Source: Pseudomonadota bacterium
GTDB taxonomy: Bacteria > Desulfobacterota > Desulfovibrionia > Desulfovibrionales > Desulfovibrionaceae
Length of the DNA: 27,354 nucleotides
Assembly: GCA_023390395.1 (NCBI GenBank)
Contig: JAEWCY010000186.1
Location: forward strand, 1-27,354
Direction: 5' to 3'
A program made the translations under genes and the position numbers. Under the pieces are notes generated by a model. It ran no database searches. It saw only the letters and a list, made by a program, of their open reading frames with translations, and was not told where the DNA came from. This document shows positions 23,235 through 27,354 of the stretch, one piece after another. Position 1 is the first letter of the stretch; each line of letters starts with the position of its first letter.

Positions 23235-24923
23235 ATGAAGTCACGGCATCTTCTTCTCATGTTCGTTTTGTCTTTTGTGCTGCTCTTGTCGGGACAGGGC
23301 CTGTGCCTGCAAGACGCCCCATATTCCGACGCGCAATTGAGCGTCGCCATGGATATGATGCTGCGCAACTTCACTCAGGAGAAGGATAAGGGCAAAAAGG
23401 ATCATCGCAATAGGACATATCTTTCCGGAGTGATCGTCGCTTCCCCATCTTTCATGGGGTATCCCGCTTGGTTTTCCGGCTGTCACAACTACGAGCGCGT
23501 CTGGCTGCGCGACGCGGCCATCGCCATGTCGACGTTGACGGACATCTACAAGACTTCAAAAGGACAAAATCCCTCCTTGCCGGCGGCGCCCAAGCTCTGG
23601 GGCATCGAAAAATTCGACGCCGTCCCCTTTTTCAAATCCTACATCACGTTCGCCGGCGAAACCCAGAAGGACATCGGCGTCGAAGGCTGCGACAAGGCGG
23701 ACTCGCAGTATGCTCACGCGGTGTTCGGCGTGGACGGCAAGCAGGATCCCTGGGGAGCTCAGACCGACGGCCCGGCCCTGCGGGCGATCTCCATCATGAA
23801 AATCCTGGACGTCGCAACGCCCGCCGAACTCGGCCTAAAGGACGAAGAGCTGTATACTCGTTACCAACCTTGCGCCAACATGGGCATCCTCAAAAGGGAC
23901 CTGTGCTATGTGACCAAATCCCCGGACAAGGTGGCGTATGACCTCTGGGAGGAGGTGCCGGATGTGTTCTTCTTCAACAGCCTCGCGCAGTACGAAGCGC
24001 TTATTCGTGGCCTGAAGGTCGCCGGCAAATACGAAGATGGATCGTTTGTGGAGGAAATGAAATTCGCCAAGGATAATCTTGCCAAGTCACTGGCCGCGAA
24101 ATTCTGGCGAACCGACAAGTGCCAAGGTTATTATGCGCATTGGAGCAAGACGGATAGTTGCCCAAACAAACGAAACAGGTCTGTTTACAATAACGAAAAT
24201 TGCATCAATATCAGCACGATTCTTCCTTTTACCCTTACAGACGACACGCCCATCAACATTGCGAGCGAAAACTCCTTGCGCAATGCCGACGCCGTTCGCA
24301 AGGCCTTTTGCTACACATCCTGCGACAACGGGGATAGGAAGCCTCAAGCGCGTTACGAGATCGATGACGGATCGAACGGCTTCTGCATGTATCTGGGAAG
24401 ATACCCAGGCGATGTTTTCGACGGCGGCGACGACACGACTTCCAACCCCTGGGTTCTGAGCACGGTGTCGATGGCGCATTTCTATTACAAACTCGCCAGA
24501 GTGATCACGGAGCAGTGCGCACTGTCCGTCACGCCGGACGTCCTTCCGTTTTTTTCCTTTATCCTGCACGTCGACTCGAACAGGAATCCGGACAAGGCGA
24601 CGTTTGACGCACTGCAGAAGGTGGCGGCCTCATCGACGCATGGCGTGAGCGATAGGACTTTATTGAAAAAACTGGCCGAAAGCCTCGCCCTGGAGGGGGA
24701 TGCCCTGATCGGCGCGGTCAAATTTTATTTTCCGGGCCCCATGGACTTCGATGGCAAAAAAACATGGCTGCCGGAACAGATCAATGCAAAACGCGAAGCG
24801 CCGCAGCACCACATGCGCAGCGCACAGGACCTGACCTGGAGTTATGCAGCGCTGCTGTCCGCCATGCTCGAACGCAAAATGCTGGAGCACGCTCTGGAAA
24901 CATATCCTGCAAACTGTCAGTGA
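23235..24923 (+). CDS. Secreted GH15-family glucoamylase with eukaryote-like (fungal) motifs
   Basis: The 562-residue protein has a signal peptide (MKSRHLLLMFVLSFVLLLSG) and a GH15 (alpha/alpha)6 barrel. The motifs follow those of Aspergillus-type glucoamylase in order: WLRD (Trp90, Arg92, Asp93), QTDGPALRA, YDLWEEV (Glu239/240, general acid), RYPGDVF then SNPWVLSTV, PEQ (Glu514, general base) and DLTWSYAALL (Trp535). Glucoamylases release glucose from the non-reducing ends of starch or glycogen; here activity is predicted, not shown. About 15 Cys residues fit an exported protein. Base composition is unusual: 60-base lines at 24121 and 24181 hold only 28 and 21 G+C, against about 43 in murJ-type genes. 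No starch-binding domain is present. The start is set by AAAGGGGG and the signal peptide. Confidence 0.88.
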   Translation: MKSRHLLLMFVLSFVLLLSGQGLCLQDAPYSDAQLSVAMDMMLRNFTQEKDKGKKDHRNRTYLSGVIVASPSFMGYPAWFSGCHNYERVWLRDAAIAMSTLTDIYKTSKGQNPSLPAAPKLWGIEKFDAVPFFKSYITFAGETQKDIGVEGCDKADSQYAHAVFGVDGKQDPWGAQTDGPALRAISIMKILDVATPAELGLKDEELYTRYQPCANMGILKRDLCYVTKSPDKVAYDLWEEVPDVFFFNSLAQYEALIRGLKVAGKYEDGSFVEEMKFAKDNLAKSLAAKFWRTDKCQGYYAHWSKTDSCPNKRNRSVYNNENCINISTILPFTLTDDTPINIASENSLRNADAVRKAFCYTSCDNGDRKPQARYEIDDGSNGFCMYLGRYPGDVFDGGDDTTSNPWVLSTVSMAHFYYKLARVITEQCALSVTPDVLPFFSFILHVDSNRNPDKATFDALQKVAASSTHGVSDRTLLKKLAESLALEGDALIGAVKFYFPGPMDFDGKKTWLPEQINAKREAPQHHMRSAQDLTWSYAALLSAMLERKMLEHALETYPANCQ

Positions 24924-25193
24924 CCTGCTTTCTTGATGCATGGTGTTGGAACAAATTCGGCAATCTGAAAACGCCATGCCCACCTCGGCGTTTCGGCACG
25001 CCGCCCTCCCAAAAATCTCCTGGAGCTCTGGCAGGTTGCACGGTCGGCTTCTTCGCCAGGATGACGCGGTTCGCTCTTTCCGCTACAGAGGCCACCATGC
25101 AGGAGCCACTGGGGACCTCTCGGCCGGCGGGCCTTCGGGCGCAGGCCCTTCCGTTCCCACCTCAAAACAGAGCCCAGACAGAAAGGAAACCGC
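24924..25193. other. Gap between glucoamylase and DUF2461 genes
   Basis: This 270-base spacer has mixed composition and no supportable gene. A GC-rich part at 25120-25150 has a weak stem (GGGCCT/AGGCCC). The ribosome site of the next gene (AAAGGAA) is at its end. Confidence 0.4.
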
Positions 25194-25931
25194 ATGGCCC
25201 AAGCCTCCCACCCGTCAGTTTTTACGGACACTTCCATACAGTTCCTGCAGGAATTGGCCGACAACAACAACCGGGAATGGTTCACGCAGCACAAGCGTGC
25301 GTATGAACAAGTCGTCCTGGCTCCCATGCGGCAACTTTTGGCAACGCTCGCTCCGGCCATGCTCGACATCGATCCCGAACTGGACGTCAACCCGCGCTAC
25401 GGCGCGATCTCGCGAGTCGTCCGCGATATCCGATTTTCTCGGGACAAGTCGCCCTATCGCGTGAACCAGTGGATCGCGCTGAAACGGCCGGAAAAAGATT
25501 GGTCGACCCGACCGGCATTCTTCATGGAATTTTCTCCCGAAGGCTACCGTTACGGCATGGGGGCCTATGCGGCGACGGCGGCGGGCATGCGCGCTATAAG
25601 AGCCCATATCGAGTCCGCTCCCGGAAAGTACCTTCAAGCCATGGAGCAAGCCCGGCAAGCCGGGTACGCCGTCGAGGGAGATCGCTACAAGCGGCCACGG
25701 CTTCCAGAGGGACAGCCTGACCTGATTCTGGAGTGGTACCGAAGGAAGAACATCTATGCCGTCATCAACAAGCCGCTCGATGCGGACTTCTTCAGTCCGG
25801 AGTTCGCCGCTCTTCTTGAAAAGGCATTTGCGGCCGCGGCTCCGCTCTATCATTTGCTGCTGATCGCGAAGGCGAACGAGCAATCGCCACAGGAGAAGGA
25901 AGCGAAAACAGAGCAAGAAGCGGCGTGGTGA
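25194..25931 (+). CDS. DUF2461-family protein (TIGR02453)
   Basis: The 245-residue protein has the DUF2461 layout: an N-terminal FLQELADNNNREWFTQHKRAYEQVVLAPM (the conserved F-L-x-x-L-x-x-N-N-x-x-x-W-F motif), then VRDIRFSRDKSPYRVNQ, FFMEFSPEGYRYGMGAY, and a C-terminal Lys/Glu-rich tail. The family is widespread in bacteria, and its biochemical function is unknown. AAAGGAA lies upstream of the ATG. Composition is intermediate (60-base line 25381 holds 37 G+C), higher than the glucoamylase but below the flanking core genes. It is either part of the same acquired segment or ordinary accessory DNA. Confidence 0.85.
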   Translation: MAQASHPSVFTDTSIQFLQELADNNNREWFTQHKRAYEQVVLAPMRQLLATLAPAMLDIDPELDVNPRYGAISRVVRDIRFSRDKSPYRVNQWIALKRPEKDWSTRPAFFMEFSPEGYRYGMGAYAATAAGMRAIRAHIESAPGKYLQAMEQARQAGYAVEGDRYKRPRLPEGQPDLILEWYRRKNIYAVINKPLDADFFSPEFAALLEKAFAAAAPLYHLLLIAKANEQSPQEKEAKTEQEAAW

Positions 25932-26328
25932 GGGAAAGGCAGGCCCAGAGTCCGGTTCGCGCCTGAAGCCCTGACCGTGGCGCGCTGGACGCCAAGCCGA
26001 CGCTGGCCCCGCCCCGAGAGGACAGACCGAGAATGGCCGGCGGCGCAGACGGACTGCATCCTGCCGGGCCCGATCCGGTTCGGGCGATGGAACGATTTTC
26101 GGTCAGGCCGACGGCCTATCCAGAGGGACCGCGAAGTCGTTCGCCCGCCGCGTACGCATTTCACGGAAAGATCCCACGCGACGCGAACCAGGAAGAGACC
26201 GTGCGAGCGATCGTGGCATGGGCACCTTGACAGGGACGCATAACGGACCGAATTGGAAGAATGGCAGAGGAGGCTTCCCGGATGGCAACCGGAAATGTGA
26301 GCCAACGCCTCTTTCCAAGGAGAAACCC
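25932..26328. other. Intergenic region, 397 bases, no supported gene
   Basis: A 65-codon open frame (26033-26230, MAGGADGLHPAG...) and a few others are present without good ribosome sites or recognisable families. A TTGACA at 26227-26232 would be a good -35, but the expected -10 position holds CGAATT, which is weak. This could hold the promoter of the secreted-repeat gene. Confidence 0.4.
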
Positions 26329-26751
26329 ATGTCCAGGAACATATCCCGGCTGCTCCTCGTTCTCGGCCTCTTGGTCGCCAGCGCGGCCTCGGCCTGGGCG
26401 GAGGACATCGCCGTCAAGGTGCTGCAAAAGGAGGGCGTCGGGTCCTACCTCGCCGACGGCAAGGGCCTGACGCTGTACTATTTCACCAAGGATTCGCCGG
26501 GCAAGTCCGTGTGCACGGGCGAATGCCTCGGCAAGTGGCCGCCGCTCATGTCCGAGGGCGTGACGGCCGGTACGGGGCTTGAGGCCAAGGACTTCGGCAC
26601 GCTGGCCAGGGACGACGGCAAGCAGGCGACCTACCGCGGCTATCCCTTGTATTATTTCTTCAAGGACGCCAATGCCGGCGACACCAACGGCCAGGGCGTG
26701 GCCGGCGTGTGGTTCGTCATCGACCCGGCGAACTTCCCGCCGAAGAAGTAG
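26329..26751 (+). CDS. Secreted-repeat protein (COG4315, PF03640-like)
   Basis: The 140-residue protein has a signal peptide (MSRNISRLLLVLGLLVASAA, cleavage after AWA near residue 24). Two related modules follow: GVGSYLADGKGLTLYYFTKD with CTGECLGKWPPL, and DGKQATYRGYPLYYFFKDAN with GVWFVIDP. These are the two copies of the 'secreted repeat of unknown function' family. The Cys pair CTGEC is retained. There is no lipobox, so the product is probably periplasmic or released. AAGGAG lies 7 bases before the ATG; an upstream in-frame ATG at 26218 is not supported. The gene stands alone with a terminator downstream. Its role is unknown, though some family members are reported with redox or biofilm links. 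Confidence 0.85.
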   Translation: MSRNISRLLLVLGLLVASAASAWAEDIAVKVLQKEGVGSYLADGKGLTLYYFTKDSPGKSVCTGECLGKWPPLMSEGVTAGTGLEAKDFGTLARDDGKQATYRGYPLYYFFKDANAGDTNGQGVAGVWFVIDPANFPPKK

Positions 26752-26841
26752 CCCGGGACGCCGCGTTCGTAGCGTTGTTGCGAAGCAGCCTCGCTTTTTC
26801 AGACGGACGCGCGTCACAGTCGACATTCAAACACACCGTTC

Positions 26842-26876
26842 AGGCCCGGGAGCGCAACCACGCTTTCGGGCCTTTT
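26842..26876 (+). terminator. Terminator of the secreted-repeat gene
   Basis: A 7-bp stem AGGCCCG/CGGGCCT (26842-26848 with 26867-26873) encloses an inner AGCG/CGCT pairing, followed by TTTT at 26873-26876. It lies about 90 bases after the stop. Confidence 0.65.
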
Positions 26877-26979
26877 GAATCGCTTTCGGACTGATCCCTG
26901 AGAGAAAGCCTGTCCGTCACGCTGTGGCGACTCCTGGCTGTTCCGCTGGCTCGGTAATCCCCTGAAAAGCGTGAGGCCG

Positions 26980-27206
26980 GCGTACGCCCTGATGGTTGCA
27001 CCGCGCCTCTGGCTCCTGCCCCTGGTCTCTCAAGCCTGCTACGGTACTACGGCGCGGGTCCTTTTTCGCCCGTGGAGGAGTCCGCGTGTGGGCGTTCCCG
27101 TGGCCGATCCGGACGTCCTGTGGAGATCGTGCGAACGGTGTATTCCTTCGCCCCGTGCATCGCCTGCGCGGTGCCTCTGATGGAGTCTGACCGGGTACGG
27201 GGGTGA
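26980..27206 (+). pseudogene. Decayed C-terminal fragment of a [NiFe] hydrogenase large subunit
   Basis: No intact frame exists, but the order of short matches follows the end of a HynA/HyaB-type large subunit. MVAPR (about 26992) and SQACYGTT (about 27027-27050) fit xLVEAPRG and YQCVVPTTW. PVEES (27069-27083, frame A) fits GPVEESL. VGVPVADPDV (27088-27117, frame B) fits xGTPVADPxxP. VEIVRTVYSFAPCIACAV (27120-27173, frame C) is nearly the consensus VEILRTVHSFDPCIACxxH. Three reading frames are needed, so at least two frameshifts exist. The nickel motif DPCxxCxxH has lost its Asp (Ala) and the final His (Pro), though both Cys remain. A TGA at 27204 ends the last frame. No small-subunit or maturation gene was recognised nearby. 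Confidence 0.65.
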
Positions 27207-27300
27207 TTCCGTTGGTGTCGGGGGGCCGCCCGGGGTGGCGTAGCCGGCAGGGGGCGCGGGAGGGTGGCCGGGCGGTTCCGGTCGGGGGTCTGGCCAAAAC

Positions 27301-27338
27301 AAAACGGCCCGGCTGCTTTTGGCAACCGGGCCGTTTTT
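27301..27338. terminator. Strong terminator at the right edge
   Basis: A 12-bp stem (27301-27312 with 27326-27337) with a large loop that has its own TGC/GCA pairing, followed by TTTTT on the forward strand. The reverse strand also has GTTTTGTTTT. It may have ended the former hydrogenase operon; a gene to the right of the window is also possible. Between 27207 and 27300 I see no gene. Confidence 0.8.
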
Positions 27339-27354
27339 AAAAGAGCCCTGGCGG

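Noticed and set aside
26033..26230. 65-codon forward frame MAGGADGLHPAG...
   Set aside because: No convincing ribosome site, no recognisable family and no hydrophobic or motif structure. It could be a gene remnant, but this is not supportable.
27039..27325. Overlapping Pro/Arg-rich reverse frames at the right edge
   Set aside because: Two of them start within or beside the terminator hairpin and they run antisense to the hydrogenase relic; their composition is typical of GC-rich noise.

Overview
The window is high-GC DNA (about 70% G+C in most genes) with the gene content of a Desulfovibrio-type sulfate reducer (Desulfovibrionaceae, perhaps Solidesulfovibrio-like). The best pointers are a DcrH-type chemoreceptor ending in a hemerythrin domain, a phenylacetate-CoA ligase-like enzyme, and a hom/aminotransferase/phosphoglycerate-mutase-like amino acid cluster. 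The genus is inferred from gene content only.

Layout. 1-4052 (+): end of a phenylacetate-CoA ligase-like gene, a ChaN-PDZ lipoprotein, mutM and murJ, closely packed. 4081-6199: a NmrA-like NAD(P)-binding protein and a divergent AraC regulator, separated by 322 bp that contain dyads. 6282-6992: a TerC-family membrane protein. 7062-11484: small independent units, namely a Cys/Pro-rich secreted peptide, a tRNA-modification methyltransferase, a 79-residue exported peptide, a PsiE-like membrane protein, an alpha/beta hydrolase, a GNAT acetyltransferase and an AMMECR1 protein. 11516-12418 (-): a second alpha/beta hydrolase. 12508-16715: two convergent chemoreceptors, the second with a C-terminal diiron hemerythrin domain; their signalling-tip DNA forms a nearly perfect 136-bp inverted repeat. 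16819-22630 (-): aminotransferase and hom (ATGA overlap), a DJ-1/PfpI protein, a phosphoglycerate-mutase-superfamily protein that is probably an alternative homoserine kinase, a thioesterase (ATGA overlap) and an amidohydrolase. 22785-22879: tRNA-Ser(GCU) with promoter and terminator.

Downstream of the tRNA the composition changes. A secreted GH15 glucoamylase with eukaryote-like (fungal) active-site motifs lies in DNA that falls to 35-47% G+C locally, followed by a DUF2461 protein and a secreted-repeat protein. This looks like acquired DNA. The last 350 bases hold a decayed C-terminal fragment of a [NiFe] hydrogenase large subunit, with its motifs split over three frames, and then a strong terminator.

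No CRISPR array, transposase, prophage or defence cassette is visible. The observations most worth following are the eukaryote-like glucoamylase beside a tRNA gene, the probable non-orthologous homoserine kinase, the hydrogenase pseudogene, and a hairpin repeat with a constant tail present in two copies.
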